Assembly (NCBI RefSeq): GCF_018687715.1
Contig: NC_056766.1
Coordinates: forward strand, 45,114,933 to 45,178,932
Length of the DNA stretch: 64,000 bases
Reading direction: 5' to 3'
From: Carya illinoinensis
Taxonomy: Eukaryota > Streptophyta > Magnoliopsida > Fagales > Juglandaceae
Shown: positions 11,808 to 22,659 of the stretch, piece after piece
How the letters are laid out: every line of letters starts with the position of its first letter
How positions within the stretch are numbered: position 1 is the stretch's first letter
The notes under the pieces: generated by a model
What the model was told of the DNA's origin: nothing
What the model saw: only the letters and a program-made list of their open reading frames with translations
Databases searched by the model: none
Program-made: the position numbers and the translations under genes

Positions 11808-11860
11808 AAGGTGTAGCTGATGAGTGATCCCTGCAGAAGGTGTAGCTGATGAGTGATCCT
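11808..11860. other. Duplication junction with a repeated 24-base filler
   Basis: Sequence equivalent to about 4202 of unit 1 (AATTTTAATAGTTGA) changes at 11808 into copia gag DNA. GAAGGTGTAGCTGATGAGTG plus four bases occurs twice, at 11807-11830 and 11836-11859, separated by CTGCA. Unit 1 has it once (2146-2169). This marks the novel joint of the tandem duplication with a small templated repeat. Confidence 0.85.
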
Positions 11861-12765
11861 TTCGCTGTAGCAAAGTAAGGAGTTGTTGATATTGACCCTT
11901 GGTCAGTGCCACCTCATTGTTTTCATTCTGATTTGCTGCAATTGGGGTGTCAGACTGAGCAACAAAAACACTAGGTCCCTTTCCTTTGTCATACAGCTTA
12001 TGCCCTGGTGGATACCCATGCAACTTATAGCATTTGTCTACCATATGTACACTCATGTGGCAGTGATTACACACAGGAGCCTCGACATTCCCAGCCTTTA
12101 AACAGGTCTCCAAAACATGTCCTGATATCCTACAATGTGTGCAATAGGACCTCTCACGCCTATCACCAGGTTTGAAGGTGCCAAAATTTTTCTTAGTAAG
12201 CATAGGCATAAGGTCAGGAGAAGGAGTGCCATAAATCATCTAGTGTTGCTTCTCCTGCTATTGAATCATTAAAAAAACTTTGTTCGATGCAGGCATCGGA
12301 TCAATCAACATAATCTAATTCCTAGTATTAGAGTAACAGTCACTTAGGCCCATAAGAAATTGCATAACACAATCCCTTTGATATCTGTCCCTTAGAATTT
12401 TCAATTGACCACAGTTACATCAGGCATAGGATCATACAAAATGAGTTCATCCCAAATAGTTTTAAGTTTTCCAAAATAAATGCTTACTGATTCATCCCCT
12501 TGTGAAAGACTTGCCAAGGATTTCTTTAATTGAAAAATATGTGGTCCATTTTGTTGTGACAATCTGTATTGCAACTCATTCCAAATGGCATAAGCATCAT
12601 CAATGAAAGCTAAGCTTGGTTTCACTGAGTTACTTACAGAGTTGTGAATCCAGGACACTACCACATCATTGCAGTGTTCCCAAGCTTCCATGAGAAGATC
12701 ATCCAGACTTGTAGGCTTCTTAATGTCTCCATTAATAAAACCAATCTTGTTCTTAGCTCCAACTA
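11831..12765 (-). mobile_element. Second copy of the copia gag fragment
   Basis: Duplicate of 2141-3075, nearly identical, holding the zinc-knuckle-like and capsid parts of gag on the minus strand. It is cut at its left by the duplication joint, so protease and all of pol are missing. It has no LTR and no coding ability of its own. Its gag similarity ends at the same truncation point (about 12765) as in unit 1, so that truncation predates the duplication. Confidence 0.9.
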
Positions 12766-15053
12766 CATTGAAATTTATACTTAAAAAAGATAATTAAAAT
12801 AGGTTTGGATATTTACAAAGAGTTTTCTCAAAAGATGCCTACTGTACGAAACTAGGTAGTCAAGTTTGGTGGGTGGGGGGGATCAAAATTATTATTTTTA
12901 TTTTTATATAAAAAAGGCAAAAAACTACTTAAATGGTTATTTGTTTGGATTTCGTAATTAGTAGTTGTCCAAGACTCGAGACTTGTTTAGAGATAAAAAA
13001 AAGTTTGGTTTTTTTTTTTTTTCAATTTTAGTTTCATATATAATTTGGGCTAAATAGTAAAATAGTCGTTGTAGTTGCCTTTAACAAATTATCGCTCGTT
13101 TGGTTACACAGTTTAGATGAGATAAAATAAAATGAGATATTTTAAATAGTAATAAGATTTTTGAATTAAGATCAAATAAGATAATTTGTAAAAACAATAT
13201 GTATTTATATAATGAGATGGGATAAGATAAGATGGTTTTAGATTTTTGAAAATTTGATAAAGAGTTGGGCCCAATCAGTTATTAAAATATTTTTAATTAT
13301 TAAGTGGAAAATATTATCATTATATTAAAAATAAGTAGAACGGTGGTAGGGGAAGGGGAGACGTAGGTTAAAGTTGGAGATTTTATAAAGAGAAAAGCTT
13401 CGGGCCGGATGGGTGTTAAAGGTATTTTTGCAATAGCCAATGATAGGGGGCATGTAGACCCTCTAGGAAGACTAATTTTGAATCCACATACACCCGATCA
13501 GTCTTTTTATTTCCTGGTTTCCACCTCCTTCACCCTCTATTTCATTTCTTGCATCTTCTCTCCACCCTCTTTCTCTCCATCTCACGCCCGATCCTACACG
13601 ACAAACAAAAGTGAGTGCCGATGACGAACAAAAGCAATGCCCACAACGACTCATGCTGGACGCCGGAAGGGAATTTTCTTCTCTGCATTAGGGATTTCTT
13701 CAGTTTCTGGTGTTTGCCAAAACCATCAAGAACATTGCCTTCGAATTGGTTACAGATTTTTTTTTTAAAAAAAAAAATTATGCTATATATATGTATATAT
13801 AATTTTACGTATAATATTATAAGTATTAAATATTTAATTTAAGTTAATTAATTTTAATTTTAAAATGTTTATAATTAATTTTAATAGTTGACAAGGTAAC
13901 ATATATCATTTATATGCACATGATAAAACTATAAGTATAAATAATATTTTTCAGAAAAGAAAAGAAAAAGAAAACAAAAACAAAACAAAAACAAACAAAC
14001 AAACCACACCCAAGAACGGCAACGCTAAAATAGAAACAAGAATACGGCAGAATACTTATATTTATATAAATTCCATCGATCTTGCTGTAAACTTAAGTAC
14101 TTCCCTTCACTGATGCCTAGCTACTGCTACAGCTTCATATTTAATTTTTTGGGCCAACGTCGTTTCCTTTGATGTGATCATAAATCCTTCAATTCTCCTG
14201 CGTCAAGAAATCCCAAAAGTCTAAAGTTATACAAGAAATTCAATAGATCAATCGTAATGGGTGTTTGATTTTGACGTTTTAATTTACGTGGAAGAACTTA
14301 AATTCAAAACCGTGTAAATTAAATGGTATTGCAAGTTGGCTTACCCAAAAACTTCCCACGCAACTTGATCACTACACTTCCTTCGCACACGTATGGTCAT
14401 GTATGCATGGATCCGAAGTTTCCCTCCCTCCCTAGGCAGATGTTGAATAATTTTAACGTCTTTCGGCAGATATGATTATATAAACCAATCGGCATCAAAG
14501 AACACGTACAAGTTATGGTTTCGTTTGCTCTCCAAATTCTAACCTCGAATTCAACTCCTTCAGCCAATTGATCATAAGTAGAATTCGCCTGCAAAGCTTT
14601 GACAAAAGATATATATTTTCAAACTATTAACATATATATATATATATATATATACTTCAAGCAACATCAATATTAATTAATTCAAATTAATTAACTCCGA
14701 ATTAATTAATTCGAAGTTAATTAATTCGAATCAATATTTTCCATTCACTCCGAATTCGGAGTGAATGGAAAATTTGTATCCAGTGAAAAAATTAAGTCGA
14801 TATTAGGTATGTGCATTAACTTATAATTTTGTCATCATGAGTTGTGCATTTGGTTGATAGGATTATTAATAGTACTGCTAATTAATTAATTACGGTTTTA
14901 GTATAGAGAGTCAAAAACCCATCATTTAATCCATCATGTCTGTTTGGATGAAAGAATAATATAATTTTGTGTAGTGCCAAGGAATACAAGAAACGGAATT
15001 AATTAATCCAAATTAATATCCCAATATAATTTTGTTGAGTTAGTTTAAGCAAG
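12766..15053. other. Intergenic DNA of unit 2
   Basis: Copy of 3076-5300, with the same GATGAGATAAAATAAAATGA MITE-like stretch near 13100-13230, the CT-rich segment at 13470-13600, the A-rich CAAAA run (shorter here, 13955-14005) and a TA run near 14632-14655. No gene is recognised. It differs mainly by the palindromic insertion at 14668-14773, listed separately. Confidence 0.6.
14668..14773. repeat. Palindrome-rich insertion specific to unit 2
   Basis: Where unit 1 reads GCAACATCATTAATTAATTC then GGAGTGAATGG, unit 2 carries about 80 extra bases. They form a perfect 38-base palindrome at 14736-14773 centred on CGAATTCG (arms ATTTTCCATTCACTC / GAGTGAATGGAAAAT), preceded by an imperfect inverted repeat of ATTAATTAATTC units bracketed by TCAATATT. 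One arm of the perfect palindrome equals the flanking unit-1 sequence, so the insert looks copied from adjacent DNA in inverted orientation. Confidence 0.9.
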
Positions 15054-15068
15054 TGCATGCTACGTGGA

Positions 15069-15469
15069 TGATTATTGGCCGGAGATCAGCCCACTTGATG
15101 TCGTGCTTCCTAGTATATGTTATACTTTCCCTAACCAATGATCTCAAAGATAGAATTGTGGATCTCTCTAAAAATCACATCAAGACAACAAACAACAGTA
15201 TACCCGCCACTCTCACTGCTTCTAGCGAAGCTATTAGCAACTTTTTGCGAACGTCTTATTACATTCTTTTAAGACAGTATCCTCTTGATAGGACTTGGGT
15301 GAAGACCAAGAAATTAGTCGCTAAAACCTTTTTTTTTTTTTTTTATCCACCTCTTTGCACTATTGTTATTGTTCTGGAGCGTTTATTTGGGAATCCTACC
15401 ACTTCCTCATGTATCATCTTTTATACACTTTTTTAATGAAGTTTACTCACTTGCTTAGGGGAAAAAAAA
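15069..15469 (+). mobile_element. 5'-truncated LINE-type retroposon (unit 2 copy)
   Basis: Duplicate of 5316-5716, with the same flanking repeats (TGCATGCTACGTGGA at 15054-15068 and TGCATGCTATGTGGA at 15470-15484) and an A-run end. The shared flank mismatch shows it is a copy made by the segmental duplication, not an independent insertion. Confidence 0.7.
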
Positions 15470-15484
15470 TGCATGCTATGTGGA

Positions 15485-15990
15485 AGGCAATGGAAACATG
15501 TAGAGATCTACAGTTACATTAACTTACATAGAGTAATTTTTGAAAGGGATGCATAAAGAATTATCAATGGAGTAAAAAAGCATGCTGCAAGTGGATGGAT
15601 GGGGCAACACCAACCACACAACCATATCACGAACAACACTGTTGTGAAACGTGCAGCATTTAAGATGGCTAGTATGGAAAAACAAAGAGAGAGAAAGTAA
15701 TAAAAATGCACGAGTTTAACGTAGTTCAACATAAAGCCTATATCTATAGGAGCAAGTGGATGTTGAATTTCACTATGTCAAAGTAGGGTTACATCATATG
15801 TATTTATACTACGCTCCCCTCGCTCCACTTCCGGCATCAGCCTACTTTCTCTGTAAGATGTGTTTCACTTGATATGAGCCACATACTTCTTTGACATTTG
15901 AGAAACCCTTTTGCACCGCCAGTGTAAAATCCTTGTACACGCCATTAATATCATGAAACCAATCCAATAAAATTAATCCAATAAAAAAAA
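15485..15990. mobile_element. Possible LTR remnant downstream of TNL2
   Basis: Copy of 5732-6230, with CACGAGTTTAACGTAGTTCA and the CATAAAGCCTATATCTATAG block. It has no coding content. The assignment as LTR debris rests only on the resemblance of this block to common plant LTR sequence. Confidence 0.35.
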
Positions 15991-18900
15991 ACAAACTGGG
16001 GAATTTTATCAATGCAAAGACACTGACCTGGTGCCTAGTAAGCCTTCTCCGAATTGCCCTTGCCTTCTTGGGACGCAGATCGAGAGACAGGTACTTTTTC
16101 TTCTTTTAAACTTCCCTCAGAGCCTTCTTCTGCTTCTGTGAAATCACTATCAACACTTGTCAAGTTTTGAGAGTGCCTCTTTTGTTGTGGATACCTGTTG
16201 AATTCCAAGTTGTGGTCTTCATCAATATCTCGATGTCTCTTACAAAGTTGGATACCACTCGATGAATCTACTGAGCACTCCCCAACTGTTAAACTCTCAT
16301 TCTCTTCATGCTTATAGATTATGTGAACTCCGCAACTTTTAAACATCACTACAGCTTCTTCATTGCTATCAAATATAAACCTCAAATTGTCTCCTGTTGG
16401 GTACTGTTGCCATTGCTCGATACATTCAGGAAATGAGTAATTTAGATATACATGATCGCAGTCTCCTAATAATTCAAAATTTGCTTCTACCAGCATGTTA
16501 CCATTTATAGAAACACGAATACCGGAGGGGGAGTCATCCGGGTTGGATCGAAGAACAGCACAGAAAAAAATACCTATGATTTCATCCAAATACAAGGGCC
16601 CACAAATATCCAATTCACACTAATCTCTATTTGAAGGCTCCTTAGTATGGCTAAACCAATCTGGAATCTTATTCCCAGGAAATATAATACCACATGAATA
16701 GTCCTGAATATGTTCCTGTCAAACATGTATCACATATTTTCACAAGCACAAGGCAATCTGCAAACACAAACACCTATAAAAAAAAATAGAGAGAAATAGA
16801 GACATACCTCAACAACTAAAGGATTTGGCACCTGACTCCCGATATTTGCAAGCAATTTATGGCAACCGGACAAATCAATCCATCTTAGGTCTCGCAAGCC
16901 ACATGATGTATGGAATTGAAATTTTGTTGATACTTCTGGGAATCTTTCCAAGGAGAAACACTCACTAGCATATAGCTCTTGTATATTTGGTGGAATATGT
17001 AGAATTTCTTGAAGTTTCTCGCAATGCAACAATCTGAGAATCCTCAATTCAACAAATCTTTTGATGCTTGGAGGAAGGCTGACAATAGCACTCCAAGATA
17101 GATCTAACTCTTGCAAAGTGGATGAGCAATAAAATGAAGAGTCGTCAAGGTACCAATAAAGCGACGACAGAAGTAATTCATCACTGGATTCTAGTTCAAA
17201 CCTCTTAATCATTTTGGATGTTGTTGGGTGTAACTTTTTAAGCCCAGTGAGGTGCCCAATGGATGAACGTATTTCTTCTATTGCAAGATTTCTATAATTA
17301 TCGAGATAAAGAATCTTTAGATGTTGCAAGTGAGAAATGCTAATTGGGAGACGCATTGGGTTCATGTAGTCTTCTGTAGATAACTCTTCAATCCCAGTGA
17401 AGCATCCATTAATGGATGAAGCCAATTCTTCTATTTCAACATTTATACAGTCACCGAGACAGGACTCCTTTAGATTTTGCAAGTGGTGAATGCTACTGGG
17501 GAGATGCATAAGTTTTGTGCAACTTCTCAGACATAACGCATTAAGTGCAGGAGTGAGGCACCCAATGGATGAAGGTAATTCTTTTATTGCAGTGAAGAGT
17601 AATATGATGCAACTTAAACGTTCCATTTTACACTTGATTTCTGGAAAGTTTCGAAGTTTTTTGCAATGCCAAAGTACAAAATCTTCTAGAGATCTCAACT
17701 TTAGACACCTTGGAAAACTCTTCAGGCTGGAGCAGTCATTAAGACTCAAACGAACAAGCTTTTCCAGGAATCCAATAGAATCATGAACTTTTACTAAATT
17801 TTTACACTTAGAAATATGCAATTCCTTTAAATTTGAGCAACTCGAAAGATCTGGAATTTTGGTTAAGAACTTACACTCAGAAAATTCCATTACGGTCAAG
17901 CTCTGTTGAAAAACAACAAATATGTATATTAACCCTGAGGTTCACATGATCACATGGGTTTAAAGAAAGGAAATATTGATAGTAATAATTGTACCTTAAA
18001 TTGGCCGCTAATCTCCTTGATGCGGCCTCTATACATTTTAAAGTCAATGAGCTTCTCTCCACGGAAATTGGATGGAAAAGATTGTAAAGGACAGTTTGAC
18101 CAATCAAGAACCCGAAATTCATTAGAAAGATAATCAAGTGATCTTCCAGAAAAGCGTGCATTATGGCTTATAAAAAATCTGAGTCTTTTCATCTTTGCAA
18201 ACGCTTTGGGACTCAAGCGTATCATGTCATGATCATGACCCTCGGGCAGATCCACTTTTATTCCCTCAAAATTGTTTGTTCCCTAATGAGACAATTCATA
18301 AGAGTGCAAGTAAATTCAAATCATTAAAGTCTTTCTTTATAAGCACTTATTAAAATTATAATATCCATTATTATCCAAAAGAATTTAATCACCTTCAAAA
18401 CGAGTCTTTTGTCAAATTTACTTGTCATTATTAACTATTCATTCATATAAGACAAGGCAATATACTCATGACTAAAAAAAAAAAAAACTCATTCTTGTCT
18501 TTGAAAAGGGATGATTATATATATATATAAGGACATTTAAGTATGATGATTTAATGATTCCCCCTAATTAGTTAAATACATTACTTTAAGTTGGAAATAT
18601 AAAATAAAAAATAAAAATGAGCACACTATCTTTCGAAACATATATGATATTTTATTTAATATACAGTTCTTTGCCATTTTTCATGAAAAGAAATTCAATA
18701 CTTTTCAAGCTAGATAGTTTCACTAGTAAAAAATGTTCAATTAAAAAAGCTTTTAATCTAAGAACTTACTGCATTTTCCTCTAGTACATAGCGAACATCT
18801 TCATGAAACCATAATCTACTACGAGCGCCTGGTTCTTTGCATGATTCCTTTCGAACAATTTTTCTGCCCATATCTTGTAGCAAGTCATGCATCCACAATG

Positions 18901-20369
18901 TATTGTGAATAGTAATTGTAATGAGACACTTCTCTATAAGCCTTTTGATACCATTGTCTGGAGAGAAACCACAGCTATCTAATATTTTAACGACATAATC
19001 CAGGTGTTGTCCTTTGAAAAAAAAGGCAATATCGAGAAAAATCTCCTTCTCATTATCATCCAATCCATCGTAACTTAAACAGAGTACTTCTTGAATATTT
19101 TTACTAGGAATTCTTTTGTACTTATCCAATACACTTCTCCATTGATTTATACTCTGACCCCTTAGATCTGAGCCTAGCACTGTTAAAGCTAGTGGAAGAC
19201 CCTCAGCATATTGTATTACTTGGTTAGAGAGTTCCACATAATCTTCAATCGGCTTGTTTTCCTCAAAAGCATGCCAACTAAAAAGCTCGAGAACTTCATT
19301 ATGGTCCAATTTCTTTACTTCATATTTTGAATCAACCTTATGGTTATTTAATAAATTCTAATCTCTTGTAGTTACGATGATTCTACTTCCTAAACCAAAC
19401 CAGTCACGATCTCCAGCTAATGTTTCTAACTGGACTAACTCATCCACATCATCAAGAATTAAGAGAACCCTTCTAGAGCAAAGCCTGCGCTTTAACTCAT
19501 AAACTCCTCTATCAACATTACCAACATCAAAACATTTAGAGGCTTTTAGAATTTCATTAAGAAGTGTATTCTGCATTTGCACGAGACCACCCACTTGGTT
19601 TGAAGTTTCTCTAACATTTTTCAAGAAACAATGACCATCAAATTGTAAAAAAATTGAGTTATAGATTCTTTTGGCAATAGTTGTCTTACCAATTCCTCCA
19701 ACTCCAAATATTCCCATCATGTGTATGTCATTCATCCCAATACTTAAAAGCAAATCAATGTCTTGCACACGAGACTCCATCCCAACTAGATATTTTGAAA
19801 CGTATAGATATGAATAATTTACTATTCTAGAGACCTCTTGAACGATTTCTCGGATGAATTTCGATTCATTTCTGCATACAAATAAATTAATGAGCTGGAA
19901 TTTTCACATGAAAAACAAGCAAAACAACCTAATAAGTTTTTTTCTCACAATCAAAAGTAAAATAAAAATTAAGTAGTAGGTTGTAGGGTACAGAATCCCA
20001 ATCCGCACAAGCGTTGACCACAAGTAATTCTCTCCTTTTTGTTAGATTCATATTTCTACACATGATAGCATTTACATTCATTCTTAAATTTGTTTCAATT
20101 TTCAAAAGTACTTTTTTTTTTAAATGATATTTGTAGTCGTGCAATGCATAAGTGCTGCACAATCTTTTTGAACAAAATAAGTAAATATGGAATCTACATA
20201 AAAAAATACTTTTTTAATAATAGACCATACTCTTTTTCAAAAAAATTACATGTTGCTTGAACATTCAACGACGATATCTAGCATTATTCTTTTTTAGCAT
20301 ATTAATCGAATTATTAGGTTATATGGCCCAAAAATAAATAGTGTCAATTATTTTTCTTTAAGTACTGAT

Positions 20370-20412
20370 GTGTGATGATGATGATGATGATGATAATAAT
20401 AATAATAATAAA
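20370..20412. repeat. Trinucleotide microsatellite in TNL2 intron 1
   Basis: Shorter version of the TNL1 tract: a run of GAT/TGA units followed by a few AAT units, about 40 bases against about 75 in unit 1, a direct record of slippage since the duplication. Confidence 0.95.
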
Positions 20413-20590
20413 TCTCCAATGAAAGGCACAAGAGTGGTTAGAGTTACCCATTTTCCAACTCGTATCCAGCCAAATTAGCCACTTCTTGTAGGGCTGCCTT
20501 CCACCTCTGCACCTTCTTCACATCTTCATTGAATTTTCCAACACATACGGCCAAAGCTTTTCCAAAATTACCTCTTTGATTTCTTACTTC

Positions 20591-20959
20591 TTATGGATTT
20601 ACGTGGTAAAATATAGGCAAAACTATTTGTTGCTTTGTTTCCTTACAATTGAGAATGTTGAGCAATTCATCCAAGCACCAAGTAGATGATGCATAGTTTT
20701 CTGAGAGCACGATAATTGAAAGACGTGAATTTTCAATGGCTTGGAGAAGTGCAGGTGAGATTTCATCACCTCTTCGAAGCTCATCCTCATCTATGTAGGT
20801 GTGGATGCCATTTTGAAGCAAAGCATGATGGAGATGGGCAATAAAAGTATTGCGAGTATCTTCTCCTCTAAAACTCAAGAATGCATCGTAAAGCCACGGA
20901 GAGGTATTAGTAGAATAGGAGGAAGAAGAGAGTGCACGGAAGGACATGGAAGAAGTCAT
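20591..20959 (-). CDS. Truncated TIR-only reading frame of TNL2 (122 aa)
   Basis: Same truncated TIR protein as in TNL1, ending at the same TAA after VLPIFYHVNP. It differs at three residues: Asn2 to Thr, Ser to Thr before PWLYDAF, and Tyr to His in NTFIAHLHHAL. Downstream of the stop the rest of the TIR domain is still readable and, unlike TNL1, has no second stop before the splice donor at 20447. Expression and function are unknown. Confidence 0.5.
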   Translation of the reverse strand: MTSSMSFRALSSSSYSTNTSPWLYDAFLSFRGEDTRNTFIAHLHHALLQNGIHTYIDEDELRRGDEISPALLQAIENSRLSIIVLSENYASSTWCLDELLNILNCKETKQQIVLPIFYHVNP

Positions 20960-21449
20960 TGTGTTTGTAATGCCCTGTGTTCTCCTTATTCCTCACTGCA
21001 CAGAAATATTGGATATGAAAATCTCCTTAAAAAGACAAGTATGTAGTAGCAATATTCACTATTCGTCAACTCAGTTTAGATTGAGAAATACTTTTATTTT
21101 ATTTCATCATTATAATTTTTACAATTTTCTACATAAAATTTAATAAATAATTTAATTTTTTAACTCTCAAATAATAATAATATTTTATTTTACTTTTAAT
21201 TTTCATCTTAATTCATCTATTTTTATATGCAAACCTAACCTAAATAGTAGTGTACGAAAGTTAGATGCAGTCAATTCCATATACACTAAACTTTAGTTGA
21301 ACTTTCTCCAATTACTTACACGTAGCAGTCGTGTTAGCTAGTTATCAAACTATCAAAGAGCAATGTACGTAATTAGTTTATCAGTGTACGAAATTGTGAA
21401 AGTGCTTCCAGATTTAAAAAAAAAATATATATATATATATATACTATAT
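20960..21449. promoter_or_regulatory. Upstream region of TNL2
   Basis: Copy of the DNA 5' of TNL1, including the AT-rich MITE-like stretch (21075-21235). It has about 35 bases near 21325-21362 (CGTGTTAGCTAGTTATCAAA) not present in unit 1, so unit 1 lost them or unit 2 gained them. A TA run is at 21427-21442. No promoter element can be fixed. Confidence 0.4.
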
Positions 21450-22060
21450 TTATATATAACTTTAAGTATAATATTATAAGTATTAAATATTTAATTTAAT
21501 TTAATTAATTTTAATAGTTGACAAGGTAACATATATCATTTATATGCACATGATAAAATTATAAGTATAAATAATATTTTTTGAAAAAAAAAAAAAAACA
21601 AACAAACAAACAAACAAACCACACCCAAGAACGGCAAAGCTAAAATAGAAACAAGAATACGGCAGAAGACTTGTATTTATATAAATTCCATCGATCTTGC
21701 TGTAAACTTAAGTACTTCCCAGCTTCACTGATGCATAGCTACTGCTACAGCTTCATATTTAATTTTTTGGGCCAACGTCGTTTCCTTTGATGTGATCATA
21801 AATCTTCAATTCTCCTGCATCAAGAAATCCAAAAAGTCTAAAGTTGATACAAGAAATTCAATAGATCAATCTTAATGGGTGTTTGATTTTGACGTTTGTT
21901 TAATTTAAGTAGAAGGACTTCAATTCAAAACCGTGTAAATGGAATTGTAATTTGGCATATCAACAAACTTTCCACGCAACTTCATTTAAATTTGTACTTT
22001 GAAAAAGATAATTAAAATAGGTTTAGATATTGACAAAGAGCTTTCGCAAAAGCATTAAGA
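21450..22060. repeat. Third, older and partial copy of the TNL-unit intergenic DNA
   Basis: From TTAATAGTTGACAAGGTAAC onward the sequence follows 4190-4690 of unit 1 (and 13880-14360 of unit 2), sharing landmarks such as CACACCCAAGAACGGCAA, CCATCGATCTTGCTGTAAAC and GGGCCAACGTCGTTTCCTTT, with more mismatches and indels than units 1 and 2 show to each other. After about 21985 it switches to DNA similar to 3080-3150 (AAGATAATTAAAATAGGTTT). In this copy the two blocks are joined in the order expected at a boundary of a repeated unit. No TNL exon is present. Confidence 0.8.
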
Positions 22061-22620
22061 TGCGTGTGCCTTGGTCCGGTCTGATCTGATTTTGAATAAA
22101 ATTTAAAACTGAACTGGTATATACTGGTTTTGTATTTTAAAAAACCGATTATGTACCGATTACCTCTCTAAACCGGTAATTCTGATTTTACCGATTCCAG
22201 TCTGGTTTTTCGATTTTAAATTTATTAAGTATATTATAATTACTAATGTATTTATCAAAAGAAATATATTCAGAATGTATTAGGTGATAAAATATATTTA
22301 ATATATATTATTTATATTTAAAACATATGATCAAATAAATATTTATGTTTAAGATTAAAATATTATGTTATAAATTATAATATATTATTTCATACACAAT
22401 TATATATATTATATATAATATAAAATATATTATATATAATATAAAATATATTATATATAATATTAAAAATTAATAAAATATATAATATGTCAAACGATCA
22501 AGTTCGGTATTGGAAAACTTAAAATCGATTCCAGACCAGATTTGACTAGTTTTTAAAATGAAATAACTGATTTCAGACTGAACCAACCGGTCCAAGCTGA
22601 TTTTTCGATTTTTATTTATA
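22060..22620. mobile_element. Inverted-arm element built of CCGGT/ACCGATT motifs
   Basis: The left arm (about 22072-22215) contains GGTCCGGTCTGATCTGATTT, AACTGGTATATACTGG, ACCGATTATGTACCGATTAC and CCGGTAATTCTGATTTTACC. The right arm (about 22495-22615) contains AAATCGATTCCAGACCAG, ACTGAACCAACCGGTCC and CTGATTTTTCGATTTTTATT in roughly inverted order. The middle is extremely AT-rich. This is the layout of a non-autonomous fold-back DNA element. I could not find clean terminal repeats or a target duplication, so the ends are approximate. Confidence 0.5.
22405..22475. repeat. AT-only palindromic tandem repeat
   Basis: A 21-base unit, ATTATATATAATATAAAATA plus T, repeated almost three times inside the CCGGT-arm element. 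Each unit is itself near-palindromic, giving strong hairpin potential. Confidence 0.8.
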
Positions 22621-22659
22621 CTCTTACTTGAAACAATATTATTAGCGTGGGAAGATTAA

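Larger units (their letters stand above)
16035..20959 (-). pseudogene. TNL2: TIR-NB-ARC-LRR resistance gene with nonsense codons
   Basis: Sister copy of TNL1 with the same five-exon plan: 20959-20448, 19871-18770, 18282-17995, 17902-16808 and 16715-16035, summing to 3678 bases (1226 codons). P-loop, Walker B, GLPLAL and MHD motifs, plant LRRs and the C-terminal post-LRR domain are all present. Three stops break the frame: the TAA shared with TNL1 at codon 123 (20593-20591), TAG at codon 342 in the NB-ARC domain (19360-19358, where TNL1 has CAG), and TAG at codon 1031 in the last exon (16622-16620, where TNL1 has TCG). The last exon also lacks 27 bases (nine codons) present in TNL1, in frame. 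TNL1's codon-158 stop is CAA here. All splice sites remain intact. Probably a recently silenced pseudogene. Confidence 0.88.
11831..21518. repeat. Tandem segmental duplication, unit 2 (TNL unit)
   Basis: Second direct copy of 2141-11807. Differences seen by eye are scattered substitutions, a roughly 80-base palindrome-rich insertion at 14668-14773, a 27-base deletion in the last TNL exon, a shorter trinucleotide microsatellite in TNL intron 1, and length changes in A-rich and TA-rich runs. After about 21518 the sequence continues into ACAAGGTAACATATATCATT, the sequence that also follows the matching point inside each unit (about 4200 and 13890). Confidence 0.93.
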
